This document shows positions 23,901 to 31,044 of a stretch of 34,203 nt of DNA, piece after piece (positions within the stretch are counted from its first letter, which is position 1; each line of letters starts with the position of its first letter). Source of the stretch: a virus; IMG/VR virus record IMGVR_UViG_3300034062_002170, positions 1-34,203 of that record; one strand, given 5' to 3'. Position numbers and translations under genes: made by a program. The notes beneath the pieces are model-generated. The model saw only the letters and a program-made list of their open reading frames with translations. It was not told the origin of the DNA and made no database searches.

Positions 23901-24570
23901 TCAATTTTGGGCTATGTACAATAAAGACAATTTAATAGACTCTACTAAAAAAATTGCCAGGGTATCCACTATTGATAAAACTTATGACTTTTTTATTGAA
24001 CCTATAGACAATGGAAAAAGGGGTATATTAAAAGGATATGACGTTGAAACTGGATTCATATCAGATATTATCAATGAAGTCGTAGGAGATATACTATTTT
24101 ACCAAGATGGATATCTAATTAAAAATCCAATAATTAATCCACTTAAATGGACTTCTATCGTAATAGCCTTTGGATCAAGCATACAGTCTCCCCTAGCATC
24201 TGGAAGTTTAGAACTATATGAAGGAGCCTTATATAATAATATTTCAATTTATGAAAAGCCACAGATTACATCAAACTTTACGGTTGGAAGTAGAAATTGG
24301 CAAGAAGCAAGGTTTACAGATATAGAAACAGAGACTGAGTCTATTACTACAGAAAATCAATGGGATGATTGGTTGGTATACACATGGACAGAGTTGTACG
24401 CACCAGTAGAGTTGTTTAAGTTTGCAATAGATGGAAAGAATATTTTAGAGTCATATTCTGGAACTGCTGGTGTAGTAATTGACGATAATGCAACAATATT
24501 GTTTAATTCAAATGGGGCAGACCTATTTTCTAACGTTACATGGGAGACAAGACTTGTCAAACCAGTATAA
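20980..24570 (+). CDS. Very large LamG/ConA-like virion structural protein, 1196 aa
   Basis: The 1196-residue protein starts MTKISNLYAARVFAEHPLAL and has repeated lectin-like features: GDLAVLSKTSSASV, SKDSICISTWLYQYG, NLTAEFWLRVSPNNNISARI, RPMLVDIRYGLSLITVLING, IGGIQFWAMY-like segments and a second set near residues 960-1100 (KASYFLGGIQFWAMYNKDNL). AEFWxR followed by VxIxNGD strands is the hallmark of laminin-G/concanavalin A-like jelly rolls. The EYESLTWYEILSQSWQDVSI and ENQWDDWLVYTWTELYAPVE motifs repeat a Trp-rich pattern (about 503-524 and 1126-1147). It is probably a tail, baseplate or capsid-decorating protein binding host glycans. Its place between the reductase and the portal is unusual for a tail protein. 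No signal peptide is seen. Confidence 0.78.
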   Translation: MTKISNLYAARVFAEHPLALWSLDDENYFNTSLNGLNYSLDNWQILNNNGEWETSYVNPPNNPFPDGDLAVLSKTSSASVTSTQINASPIYISDLDLSKDSICISTWLYQYGALVEEFEVGFSYTSGSVETVVGSSISSLGSGIWQTLHHTLLLPESFDYITPFVKVNYFEEAGSSSEFQVMFNNTAVAQWSEEYLYQGKGIQKEEFSIQIIKDILPQTNFKVYPLDTYGFQDQDNGYAIIDENKLLAKNTNFSMVYGSDNLTSIESPITDGMPSIMFPGKGFLNRSGKYKNLTAEFWLRVSPNNNISARIFGPISSLDGLYVENEYLTLHVGKHSQSYFVGKWYRPMLVDIRYGLSLITVLINGDVVIELDVDINNLEFPYQVYDWLAFYGNENIKPFDIDCVAIYPYLVSDQIAKRRFIYGQAVLPAESITENFDGESYYTDFPFANYSSIMNYPDMNPWNSGYLNNLESNSKYLGFDDYELPELRFVGEAQTLTTSLVSQNWNEYESLTWYEILSQSWQDVSITNENVVNDIYIDNFLIQSSASAPFFTLKPNLGYDNVNSSIEFDTIKPIQNNVASIYGVFRTEDELPAVETPETLMYFYNSNNNNVFKVTVDVSGLKYIYNNTLIKNISILESSDFIAGVDIDKLRINYPDTVGNFFANPQNVSLSLLGYGDSTYSGKLYQFTFNNLFFHEKDTYALFDNEGIALSDSSSSDIQYVGNYTVKPILTPTYLNLDVSCAGYWEDSIPLSYFGKQVTSAGGLQYFDLDMIQFNIDIPTQVLTSPSASSYALSDLVKTYVTLQDSDNVGNIAYSTYTNTQEIGAGRVLDFDNTTDVIETKFEVVDGTIIIPPKELVDFKDYYITIHIEAKVEGISNKPLQIRKMLLSSLVTNEKTFTEIGTRSGNKIYPVAKYNRTYSFKDKNPFTIYPETSPYLYLTGNSGITMLPYTSQAERGFSIPINKNRKASYFLGGIQFWAMYNKDNLIDSTKKIARVSTIDKTYDFFIEPIDNGKRGILKGYDVETGFISDIINEVVGDILFYQDGYLIKNPIINPLKWTSIVIAFGSSIQSPLASGSLELYEGALYNNISIYEKPQITSNFTVGSRNWQEARFTDIETETESITTENQWDDWLVYTWTELYAPVELFKFAIDGKNILESYSGTAGVVIDDNATILFNSNGADLFSNVTWETRLVKPV

Positions 24571-24581
24571 TATGGTATACT
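24554..24581 (+). promoter_or_regulatory. Promoter TTGTCA-16-TGG-TATACT, start site at ATG
   Basis: TTGTCA (24554-24559) and TATACT (24576-24581), 16 bases apart, with an extended TG at 24573-24574. The -10 ends 7 bases before the ATG at 24589, so transcripts would be leaderless. It heads the head-and-tail module. Confidence 0.6.
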
Positions 24582-24588
24582 TGTGTAC

Positions 24589-24954
24589 ATGAATAAGCCA
24601 AAACTCAAAAATAATGGTAAGCCTAAGTTAACAGTAATAGAAAAAAAATCAGACTGGGGAGTTTACGTTTGGTTATGTGACTTTGACAGTAAACCATTTG
24701 GTGATGGTAACGGTAATATAATGAATGTTCCAGGAAGACCATATGATTTAGAAAAGATGGCAAAAATAAGACAAGCGGCAGAACACTATGGTGCTCCTGC
24801 AGGAAAGGTCCATTTCATGGCTGGTGTAAATAGAGTTAGTGACGAAGAGCATCAAAATCAAATTCATAGAATGAAAGAAGGATTAATTCCTAGCGAAACA
24901 GACATAGGTGCATGGATGCTTGCCCAAGAAGGAATGAGAAAAAATGGAAGATAA
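24589..24954 (+). CDS. Conserved hypothetical protein upstream of portal, 121 aa
   Basis: From the ATG at 24589 the protein has 121 residues (a GTG at 24583 would add two). It has a basic start (MNKPKLKNNGKPKLTVIEKK), then SDWGVYVWLCDFDSKPFGDG, a GRPYDLEKMAKIRQAAEHYG helix and a second helix (DEEHQNQIHRMKEGL). I recognise no domain. A small protein just before the portal could be a packaging or head-assembly partner such as a small terminase-like or a portal-associated factor, but nothing in the sequence proves it. It overlaps the portal start by 11 bases. The proposed promoter is placed so that this ATG would be at the transcript 5' end. Confidence 0.7.
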   Translation: MNKPKLKNNGKPKLTVIEKKSDWGVYVWLCDFDSKPFGDGNGNIMNVPGRPYDLEKMAKIRQAAEHYGAPAGKVHFMAGVNRVSDEEHQNQIHRMKEGLIPSETDIGAWMLAQEGMRKNGR

Positions 24955-26500
24955 TAATGATGCAATAGCAAAAATAGATAATTTAGATAAAGCACAACCT
25001 AAAGAAAAAATAGATTCTTTTAATGTTGATGCAGAAATAGTAAAATCTTATAATGGAATAGATCATAATTTTAAAAGAAAGATTAATAGAGTTGTAAGTA
25101 AGGCATTTACAGGTGTTGGTAATACTAAGTCAAAACAACTATTTCCAGAAATGGATATGGTTACAGCCTACGGTTTATTTGATGTTGTTCTACCACCATA
25201 CAATTTAGATGAACTTTCTTATTTTTATGAAAACTCATTTGCAAATCACGCAGCAATTTCAGCAAAAGTATCAAACATAGTTGGACTTGGATATGGTTTT
25301 GAAATTACAGATTCAGTATTGGCAAGACTAGAAGAAGCACCAAATGAAGAATCATTAATGAGAGCACAAAGAAAAATACAAAGAGCAAAGGCTTCTTTAA
25401 CCGAGTGGTTAGAAAGTTTAAATGATGAAGATACCTTTAGCCATATTTTAGAAAAAGCATATATTGATGCAGAATCAACAGGTAACGGATATATTGAAAT
25501 TGGTCGTAAAGTAAATGGAGAGATTGGCTACATTGGCCATATCCCAGCAACTACAATTCGTGTACGCCGTATGCGTGATGGGTATATTCAAATAGTAAAT
25601 CAAAAGGTAGTATATTTTAGAAACTTTCAAGGTAAAAATGCAAACACAGTAACAACTGATCCTAGGCCAAACGAATTAATTCACATTAAGAAGTACTCTC
25701 CAAAGAACTCATACTATGGAGTTCCAGATACAGTTGCTGCTGCAACATCTATGGTGGGTAACGAATTAGCAGCAAAATACAATGTTGACTATTTTGAAAA
25801 TAAAGCAGTTCCTAGATATATTGCAACTTTAAAGGGTGCAAGACTTAGCCCAGATGCAGAAGATAAGTTTTTTAGATTTATGCAAGCAGGACTAAAAGGT
25901 CAAAATCACAGAACCCTTTATATTCCTCTTCCATCAGATGGTCCAGATAACAAGGTAGAGTTTAAACTAGATCCAATCGAAAATGGTATTCAAGATGGGT
26001 CATTTGAAAAATATCGTAAGGCAAATCGTGACGATATCTTAATGGCACACCAAGTTCCATTTTCAAAGGTAGGTGGAGGTGAAGGTGTATCAATAGCCTC
26101 AGCCCTAGTTGCCGATAGAACCTTTAAAGAGCAAGTTGCTAGACCAGCACAAAGAAATCTTGAAAAGACAATAAATAAACTTATTAAAGAAAAGACCGAT
26201 ATGCTTTTGCTTAAATTCAATGAGTTAACTTTAACTGATGAAGATACTCAAAGTAAGATAGACGAAAGATATTTGCGTATGCAGGTTGTTGTTCCAAATG
26301 AAGTTCGTGAAAGAATTGGGTACCCAGCAAGACCAGGTGGCACAGATCCAGTCCTTTTAGGAGCACAAGCCAGAGCAGAACAAACAGCACAGGCAAGTGG
26401 AAATAGACGCAGAGACCAAGAAAGAACTAACAACGCATCCGACTCAACATCTACCACAAGAGGTAGAAGTGCACAGGGCGAAGGCAGATCTCAAGAATAA
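24944..26500 (+). CDS. Portal protein
   Basis: The 518-residue protein has the order seen in HK97-type portals: an N-terminal low-complexity region, YSFFYENSFANHAAI-like clip start (DELSYFYENSFANHAAISAK), KVSNIVGLGYGFEI, LEKAYIDAESTGNGYIEI, IPATTIRVRRM, a stem region PRYIATLKGARLSPDAEDKF and RTLYIPLPSDG, then DDILMAHQVPFSKVGGGEGV. The portal is the dodecameric DNA entry ring in the capsid vertex. The C-terminal tail from about residue 465 (RAEQTAQASGNRRRDQERTN) is disordered and basic. Length and motif order match the Phage_portal family. It begins inside the end of the preceding gene, with GGAAT-type weak ribosome signals, so translation is probably coupled. Confidence 0.92.
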   Translation: MEDNNDAIAKIDNLDKAQPKEKIDSFNVDAEIVKSYNGIDHNFKRKINRVVSKAFTGVGNTKSKQLFPEMDMVTAYGLFDVVLPPYNLDELSYFYENSFANHAAISAKVSNIVGLGYGFEITDSVLARLEEAPNEESLMRAQRKIQRAKASLTEWLESLNDEDTFSHILEKAYIDAESTGNGYIEIGRKVNGEIGYIGHIPATTIRVRRMRDGYIQIVNQKVVYFRNFQGKNANTVTTDPRPNELIHIKKYSPKNSYYGVPDTVAAATSMVGNELAAKYNVDYFENKAVPRYIATLKGARLSPDAEDKFFRFMQAGLKGQNHRTLYIPLPSDGPDNKVEFKLDPIENGIQDGSFEKYRKANRDDILMAHQVPFSKVGGGEGVSIASALVADRTFKEQVARPAQRNLEKTINKLIKEKTDMLLLKFNELTLTDEDTQSKIDERYLRMQVVVPNEVRERIGYPARPGGTDPVLLGAQARAEQTAQASGNRRRDQERTNNASDSTSTTRGRSAQGEGRSQE

Positions 26501-26501
26501 A

Positions 26502-26510
26502 TGCTATAAT
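26502..26510 (+). promoter_or_regulatory. Extended -10 promoter box TGCTATAAT
   Basis: A perfect TGnTATAAT just after the portal stop. It lies 8 bases before a GTG (26519) that could be a leaderless start, and 41 bases before the ATG at 26552. A second TATAAT at 26537-26542 is 9 bases before that ATG. Confidence 0.6.
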
Positions 26511-26551
26511 ATTATAAAGTGTCTATAAACACTTATTATAATAGAGGTAGA

Positions 26552-27925
26552 ATGACTAATTTAACTAAAGCCTTTTGGCACTCTGAAGAAAATAATATTA
26601 GACTATCTATGCCTATTGGCAAAGTAGATAAAGAAAAACGTATGGTATCAGGATTTGCTACCCTTGACAATGTTGACAAACAACATGACATAGTTCCAAC
26701 AGATGTTAGTGTTAAAGCCTTTGAAAGATTTCGTGGTAACCTAAGAGAGATGCATATGCCTATCGCAGTCGGTAGAGTAATGTCATTCAAATCAGATAAA
26801 TTTTATAATAGAGAAGAAGATAAGTTTTATAATGGGGTGTACGTAGATGCATATATTTCTAAAGGTGCTCAAGATACTTGGGAAAAGGTTCTTGATGGTA
26901 CTCTTTCTGGGTTTTCTATTGGTGGCAGTATCAAGGAATCGGACAGCGTATACGACCCCGACTTGGATAAGGCTATCAGGGTTATTAAGGACTATGACCT
27001 CCAAGAATTATCATTAGTAGATAATCCTGCTAATCAATTTGCAAATATTGTATCAATTGAAAAAATAGCAGACGGTAGTAATAAAATTGATGGTATCATT
27101 AGTAAAGTAGATCTTGAAAATGTTTACTGGTGTGAATCAGATTCACTAATTAGACTTTCAAAAGACGAAGACTCTTCATGCCCTTCATGTGACAAGGGTA
27201 TGACAAATATTGGTTTCGTAGAATCAAACGATTCAGAAAAGAATTCTGTGGTAAAAGATTTATTAAAATCACAGAAAAATAGACTTGGTGATAAAGTAGC
27301 CAAGGCTGATAATCCTATCAAGGAGGGGAATAATATGGCAGATCAAGAAATTACAAAACATGATGATGTTGCAGAAGTGGCAGAAGCACAAGCAGACGCA
27401 CCAGCAGAAGCAGTTGCAGAAGCAGTAGCAGACGCACCAGCAGAAGCAGTAGCGGACGCAGTAGCAGATGCACCAGCAGAAGCAGTTGCAGAAGCAGTAG
27501 CAGACGCACCAGCAGAAGCAGTAGCAGATGCACCAGCATCAGACGTTGATGCCACCACTCCTGCTGAAGAAGTAAGTGCTGAAGAAGCACCTGCTGATTT
27601 AGCAAAGGCTGTAGATACAGTACAAGAATCAGTTGATGAGATTCAAAACACAGTTGCTTCAGCACTTGGAGACTTGGTGACAACCGTAAAGTCATTAAAT
27701 GACAAAATGGCAGAATTACAAAAAAGCATTGATTCAGCAAAAGAGGAAGTTGCTGGAATTAAAAACAATGTAGAAGAGTTTGGAAAGCGTGTAGATTCAC
27801 TAGAAGATGATACCGCTGTCCGTAAGTCTGGCGACCTTGGCGGGTTCGTACAGGAAGAAACACAAATAAAGAAAGGATCGATGTGGGGCGGGCGTTTCCT
27901 CAATTCCGCTGACCTATATCGTTAA
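26552..27925 (+). CDS. Prohead serine protease fused to scaffold
   Basis: From the ATG at 26552 the product has 457 residues (a GTG at 26519 would add 11). Residues 15-170 form an XkdF/S78-type prohead protease domain: MPIGKVDKEKRMVSGFATLD, His68 (REMHMP) and Ser119/Ser122 (TLSGFSIGGSI), then LQELSLVDNPANQ. A Cys pair (CPSC, 210-213) follows. Residues about 275-335 are Ala-rich (DAPAEAVAEAVA repeats) and 352-424 form a coiled coil (scaffold). The protease cuts scaffold and capsid protein during head maturation. GAGG at 26544-26547 supports this start. An internal start at 27335 probably produces the scaffold alone. It lies directly upstream of the major capsid gene, as in other HK97-type phages. 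Confidence 0.9.
   Translation: MTNLTKAFWHSEENNIRLSMPIGKVDKEKRMVSGFATLDNVDKQHDIVPTDVSVKAFERFRGNLREMHMPIAVGRVMSFKSDKFYNREEDKFYNGVYVDAYISKGAQDTWEKVLDGTLSGFSIGGSIKESDSVYDPDLDKAIRVIKDYDLQELSLVDNPANQFANIVSIEKIADGSNKIDGIISKVDLENVYWCESDSLIRLSKDEDSSCPSCDKGMTNIGFVESNDSEKNSVVKDLLKSQKNRLGDKVAKADNPIKEGNNMADQEITKHDDVAEVAEAQADAPAEAVAEAVADAPAEAVADAVADAPAEAVAEAVADAPAEAVADAPASDVDATTPAEEVSAEEAPADLAKAVDTVQESVDEIQNTVASALGDLVTTVKSLNDKMAELQKSIDSAKEEVAGIKNNVEEFGKRVDSLEDDTAVRKSGDLGGFVQEETQIKKGSMWGGRFLNSADLYR
27335..27925 (+). CDS. Nested scaffold protein from internal start, 196 aa
   Basis: In frame inside the protease gene, an ATG at 27335 (residue Met262) is preceded by AAGGAGGGG at 27320-27328, a near-perfect ribosome site 6 bases away. 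Translation from it would give 196 residues: Ala-rich repeats, then a coiled coil (DTVQESVDEIQNTVASALGD) and a short C-terminal segment, MWGGRFLNSADLYR. This is the organisation of lambda C/Nu3, where a free scaffold is made in excess from within the protease gene. The scaffold should form the inner core of the prohead and be cleaved or expelled. The internal start is inferred from the sequence only. Confidence 0.65.
   Translation: MADQEITKHDDVAEVAEAQADAPAEAVAEAVADAPAEAVADAVADAPAEAVAEAVADAPAEAVADAPASDVDATTPAEEVSAEEAPADLAKAVDTVQESVDEIQNTVASALGDLVTTVKSLNDKMAELQKSIDSAKEEVAGIKNNVEEFGKRVDSLEDDTAVRKSGDLGGFVQEETQIKKGSMWGGRFLNSADLYR
27385..27541 (+). repeat. Imperfect tandem repeat encoding DAPAEAVAEAVA
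   Basis: Repeats of GCAGACGCACCAGCAGAAGC-type units encode Ala/Glu/Asp/Val runs between the protease and coiled coil. Units vary in their final codons (GCAGAA or GCAGAT/GCGGAC), suggesting expansion by slippage. It marks a flexible, acidic spacer. Confidence 0.8.
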
Positions 27926-27949
27926 CATTCACTAGGAGGTGAAATAATT

Positions 27950-28933
27950 ATGGCAGAAGAAATTTTAGAAAAGGCTGCTGCTACAGGATCTATCGTTTCT
28001 GGTGGTATTGGAGGTGTAAGCACCCCAGCCGCAGGAGACCTTGGTGTTGCAGGAAGTTCCGCTAATGACGGAGGTATTCTTGCTCCTGAGCAATCACGCC
28101 AATTTATCGAATACATATTCGAACAACAAGTACTAGCAAGAGATGGACGCAGAGTAACAATGCGTACAAACGCTGCTGAACTTGAAAAACTTAACGTTGG
28201 AGAACGTGTAATCCGTGCCGCTGCACAAGCAGATGCAACTTACACAAACGCTGGTGTTACTTTCACAAAGGTAGAAATCTCTACAAAGAAGATTCGTCTT
28301 GACTGGGAAGTATCAACTGAAGCACTCGAAGACAACTTGGAAGGTGCAGGATTGGAAGACCACTTGGTCCGTACAATGACTCGTGCTTTCGCAAATGATC
28401 TCGAAGATCTCGCAATCAACGGAGTAGGTTCTGGTTCAAATGCATTCTTGAACATCATGGAAGGTTTTGTTGCAAAAGAAAACACTTCTACAAACACTGC
28501 AACATTCGGTACAGATATCGAAGACTTACAAGCACTTGTGCTTGCAATGCCTCGTAAATATCGTGCTTCACGTTCAGCAATGAAGTTCTATGCAGACACA
28601 GAAACAGTATCAAACATTATCAACGGTCTTGGCTCTTCAGGTAACCTGAACAGCGAAAGAATCGTTGAAAGAGTTGTTGCTGGTCAAGAACCACAAATCC
28701 TCGGTGCTCCATTGCAGTACCGTGTACTAGGTCTTCCTTTATTGGAAGTTCCTTTGATGCCTGCAAACCGTGTATCTCTAACATTCCCTGAAAATCGTAT
28801 TTGGGGTTTCCAAAGAGATGTCACAGTTCATCGTGAATTCCAACCTAAGAAAGATACAGTAGAATATACTGTCTTCTTACGTTTCGGCGTTCAAGTTGAA
28901 GAAACCAGTGCTATCGCAGTTGCACAAGGATAA
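27950..28933 (+). CDS. Major capsid protein (HK97 fold)
   Basis: The 327-residue protein has the HK97-fold signature order: N-terminal arm (MAEEILEKAAATGS, Gly-rich), GILAPEQSRQFIEYIFEQQV, RVTMRTNAAELEKLNVGERV, VEISTKKIRLDWEVSTEALE, NDLEDLAINGVGS, PRKYRASRSAMKFYADTETV and a C-terminal ENRIWGFQRDVTVHREFQPK. The long acidic/Gly N-terminal part (1-40) could be the delta-like scaffold segment. Codon use is more GC-rich with more C-ending codons than in neighbours, as expected for high expression. A perfect AGGAGGTGA ribosome site lies before the ATG. A terminator follows the gene. Confidence 0.93.
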   Translation: MAEEILEKAAATGSIVSGGIGGVSTPAAGDLGVAGSSANDGGILAPEQSRQFIEYIFEQQVLARDGRRVTMRTNAAELEKLNVGERVIRAAAQADATYTNAGVTFTKVEISTKKIRLDWEVSTEALEDNLEGAGLEDHLVRTMTRAFANDLEDLAINGVGSGSNAFLNIMEGFVAKENTSTNTATFGTDIEDLQALVLAMPRKYRASRSAMKFYADTETVSNIINGLGSSGNLNSERIVERVVAGQEPQILGAPLQYRVLGLPLLEVPLMPANRVSLTFPENRIWGFQRDVTVHREFQPKKDTVEYTVFLRFGVQVEETSAIAVAQG

Positions 28934-28953
28934 TATCCTTAACAACTAATTAG

Positions 28954-28985
28954 AGAGGGGAGCAGAAATGTTCCCCTCTTATTTA
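28954..28985 (+). terminator. Rho-independent terminator after capsid gene
   Basis: AGAGGGGA (28954-28961) pairs with TCCCCTCT (28972-28979) in an 8-base-pair GC-rich stem with a 10-base loop. It is followed by TATTTATTTATTTATAA, a T-rich tail. It lies between the capsid stop and the next extended -10 box. Confidence 0.8.
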
Positions 28986-28997
28986 TTTATTTATAAA

Positions 28998-29006
28998 TGA
29001 TATAAT
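28998..29006 (+). promoter_or_regulatory. Extended -10 promoter box TGATATAAT
   Basis: A perfect TGnTATAAT directly after the terminator, 17 bases before the ATG at 29024. TAGAGGTG follows as the ribosome site. It would restart transcription for the connector and tail genes. Confidence 0.7.
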
Positions 29007-29023
29007 AATTTAGAGGTGTATTA

Positions 29024-29896
29024 ATGGAAATTTTAAGATTAAATAATTCTACTTCATTATCTGCATCATTTTCTGGACTAACAGCAAGCGGATCATATAC
29101 TTTAGATCTAGATGATTTAATAACATCTACCTCATACTCAGCAAGTGCTATAGCAAACCAATCAGGGCTTGCAGTATTTACACTTCCAAATCATTACCTA
29201 ACATATACTGGCCAACTCTCCGTTTCAGTAAAAGATAACTTAGATAACATAGTAAACATGACAAATCTAGATGTAATAAGACCATATTGCAATATAGCAT
29301 CAACTGCTTCATTATTAAATATTAAAACTTCAGAGGCTACAGAATATGAAAGAATTGCTAGATATATTATAGATTCACATACAGGTGGATTTAATTATGT
29401 AAGAAAAGAAAAAGAGTTTATTGGGGATGGAACTGATCAACTTTTAATTGATGAAAATATTCATAATTTATATAAGTTGTATGAGAATGGAGAACTTATT
29501 TATGATTCTACCTCGGAAAGCAATGAATCAACATATAGAGTTAATAAACAATTGAATGCTATTGTTCTTGATATTCCAGAAACTAATAGAATAAATTATC
29601 CTAAAATATGGAGAGATAGATTTTTAGATGTAGACTTTTTTGACGGGTATGAATATGTGGTTGATGGAGACTTTGGATGGAGGGTTATTCCTCAAGATAT
29701 CCAAGAGGCATCTCAACTATTGATGCAAGATATAGTTCAAGATAATCTAAGATATATTAATAAGTACATAGAGTCTTTTGATAATGATGACTTTAAGATT
29801 AAGTTTTCTAAAAATTGGACATCTACTACTGGAAATCGTATTGTAGATAGAATATTGGAGAAGTATCAAAAGTCTATTCGTGTCGGAGTGTTGTAA
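29024..29896 (+). CDS. Head-tail connector (gp6-like adaptor) with N-terminal extra domain
   Basis: The 290-residue product has an N-terminal Ser/Thr-rich beta region (about 1-90, LTASGSYTLDLDDLITSTSY) and a C-terminal helical region (TEYERIARYIIDSHTGGFNY, RVIPQDIQEASQLLMQDIVQ, RIVDRILEKYQKSI). The second part has the helical layout and position of phage head-tail adaptors that dock beneath the portal. The beta N-terminus is not typical of simple adaptors and may be a decorating domain. It is the first gene after the capsid terminator. The next gene starts immediately after its stop (TAAATG). Confidence in the connector role rests on position. Confidence 0.72.
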   Translation: MEILRLNNSTSLSASFSGLTASGSYTLDLDDLITSTSYSASAIANQSGLAVFTLPNHYLTYTGQLSVSVKDNLDNIVNMTNLDVIRPYCNIASTASLLNIKTSEATEYERIARYIIDSHTGGFNYVRKEKEFIGDGTDQLLIDENIHNLYKLYENGELIYDSTSESNESTYRVNKQLNAIVLDIPETNRINYPKIWRDRFLDVDFFDGYEYVVDGDFGWRVIPQDIQEASQLLMQDIVQDNLRYINKYIESFDNDDFKIKFSKNWTSTTGNRIVDRILEKYQKSIRVGVL

Positions 29897-30352
29897 ATGT
29901 TACCTAAGTCAAGTTTAGATGATGTCTTATACCCTATGACTGCAGAGATATATTACGCAGATACTAAGCAAGATGAGTTAGGATCAATGAAGAAAACCTG
30001 GGTATATGATAGAACTATTAAATGTTCAACTATATCTCAAGCATCAGATAAAACAACTTTAAGTCCTGAAAGTGTTAATGTTAAATCATTATTTGAATTA
30101 AATGCTGATGCTATATTAAGAACTAATGATAATATACAAAAAAAGAAAAATGGTACTTTTTACCCAATATCTGAAATACTTATAACAGATATAAAAGATC
30201 CTAGGGGAGATTATGTTTGGGAAGATACATTGAATAAAAGGGTTCAATTTGAATTAAAATCATTTGTAATACAGTATGGTCCAGACCATAATAAACAATT
30301 TTATAAAGGATACTTGTCTAGGTCTAAAAAACAAGAAGAGGTATTATACTAA
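29897..30352 (+). CDS. Head closure-like protein, 151 aa
   Basis: The 151-residue protein is strand-rich with MTAEIYYADTKQDELGSMKK, TWVYDRTIKCSTISQ, a LFELNADAILRTNDN segment and DYVWEDTLNKRVQFELKSFV. Size, position directly after the connector and this pattern of short strands suit the head-closure (stopper) protein that joins connector to tail. There is no recognisable enzyme motif. It overlaps the next gene by one base (TAATG). The role is inferred by order; it could alternatively be a second adaptor. Confidence 0.65.
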   Translation: MLPKSSLDDVLYPMTAEIYYADTKQDELGSMKKTWVYDRTIKCSTISQASDKTTLSPESVNVKSLFELNADAILRTNDNIQKKKNGTFYPISEILITDIKDPRGDYVWEDTLNKRVQFELKSFVIQYGPDHNKQFYKGYLSRSKKQEEVLY

Positions 30353-31044
30353 TGATACGTACCTCTTTTGATACTAAGAAAATGACTAAAACTATAAATA
30401 ATATTATTCAGTATTCAAATGGATATCTTGATGAAACAAAGAAAAGTGAAAGCAAAATAGCATCTAAAATTGCTAGAATAAGCGTCAAAACATTTTATGA
30501 TTATTTAGATGGTTTAGCAAGGATGCATCCAGAAATGCTACATCATGTTTATGAATGGGGCGAAATAGGCAATCCTGGAGAAAGACTTTTTAATTTAAAA
30601 ACAATATCTGTTGGAAAGTCCGTTAGTGTTGATGGTGAACTAACTCAATCTTCAAGCATTAAAGATGGTTCTACTGAACCATTTTATGATAAAGCAAGCA
30701 TTATGGAATATGGAGAAACGGTAACAGTTTCAGAGAAAGAAGCACAGTCCCTATTCTTTGAAATAGATGGAGAAGAGTTTTTTAGAAAGGGACCTATAAC
30801 AATAGCAAATCCTGGAGGAGAAGCAGTTAGAGGATCTTTTGTTAGATCTTTTAATGAATTTTATAAAAACTATTTCTCTCAAATATATTTAAGATCTATA
30901 AAATTTTATCAACATCTAGAAAATGCAAATGCCTATAAAAAAAATATTAAAGGATCTACTATAAGTAGTAATCCTAGAAATTTAGGTAAGAATTCTGCAA
31001 TGCAATGGATAGCAACTATGCCAGGAGATGATTTCATTGGCTAG
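30352..31044 (+). CDS. Neck or tail-completion protein, HK97 gp10-like position
   Basis: The 230-residue protein begins MIRTSFDTKKMTKTINNIIQ and has a basic, helical N-terminal part, YEWGEIGNPGERLFNLK and a strand-rich middle (VSVDGELTQSSSIKDGST), then SIMEYGETVTVSEKEAQSLF. Its place between head closure and tail terminator is that of the HK97 gp10/tail-completion class. No catalytic residues are recognised. Several Phe/Tyr-rich helices near the C-terminus (NEFYKNYFSQIYLRSIKFY) suggest an assembly interface. The assignment is by order and therefore tentative. Confidence 0.6.
   Translation: MIRTSFDTKKMTKTINNIIQYSNGYLDETKKSESKIASKIARISVKTFYDYLDGLARMHPEMLHHVYEWGEIGNPGERLFNLKTISVGKSVSVDGELTQSSSIKDGSTEPFYDKASIMEYGETVTVSEKEAQSLFFEIDGEEFFRKGPITIANPGGEAVRGSFVRSFNEFYKNYFSQIYLRSIKFYQHLENANAYKKNIKGSTISSNPRNLGKNSAMQWIATMPGDDFIG

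Noticed and set aside
27343-27740. Minus-strand Ala-rich and Leu-rich frames across the scaffold repeats.
   Set aside because: Antisense shadows of the DAPAEAVA repeats; no start signals.
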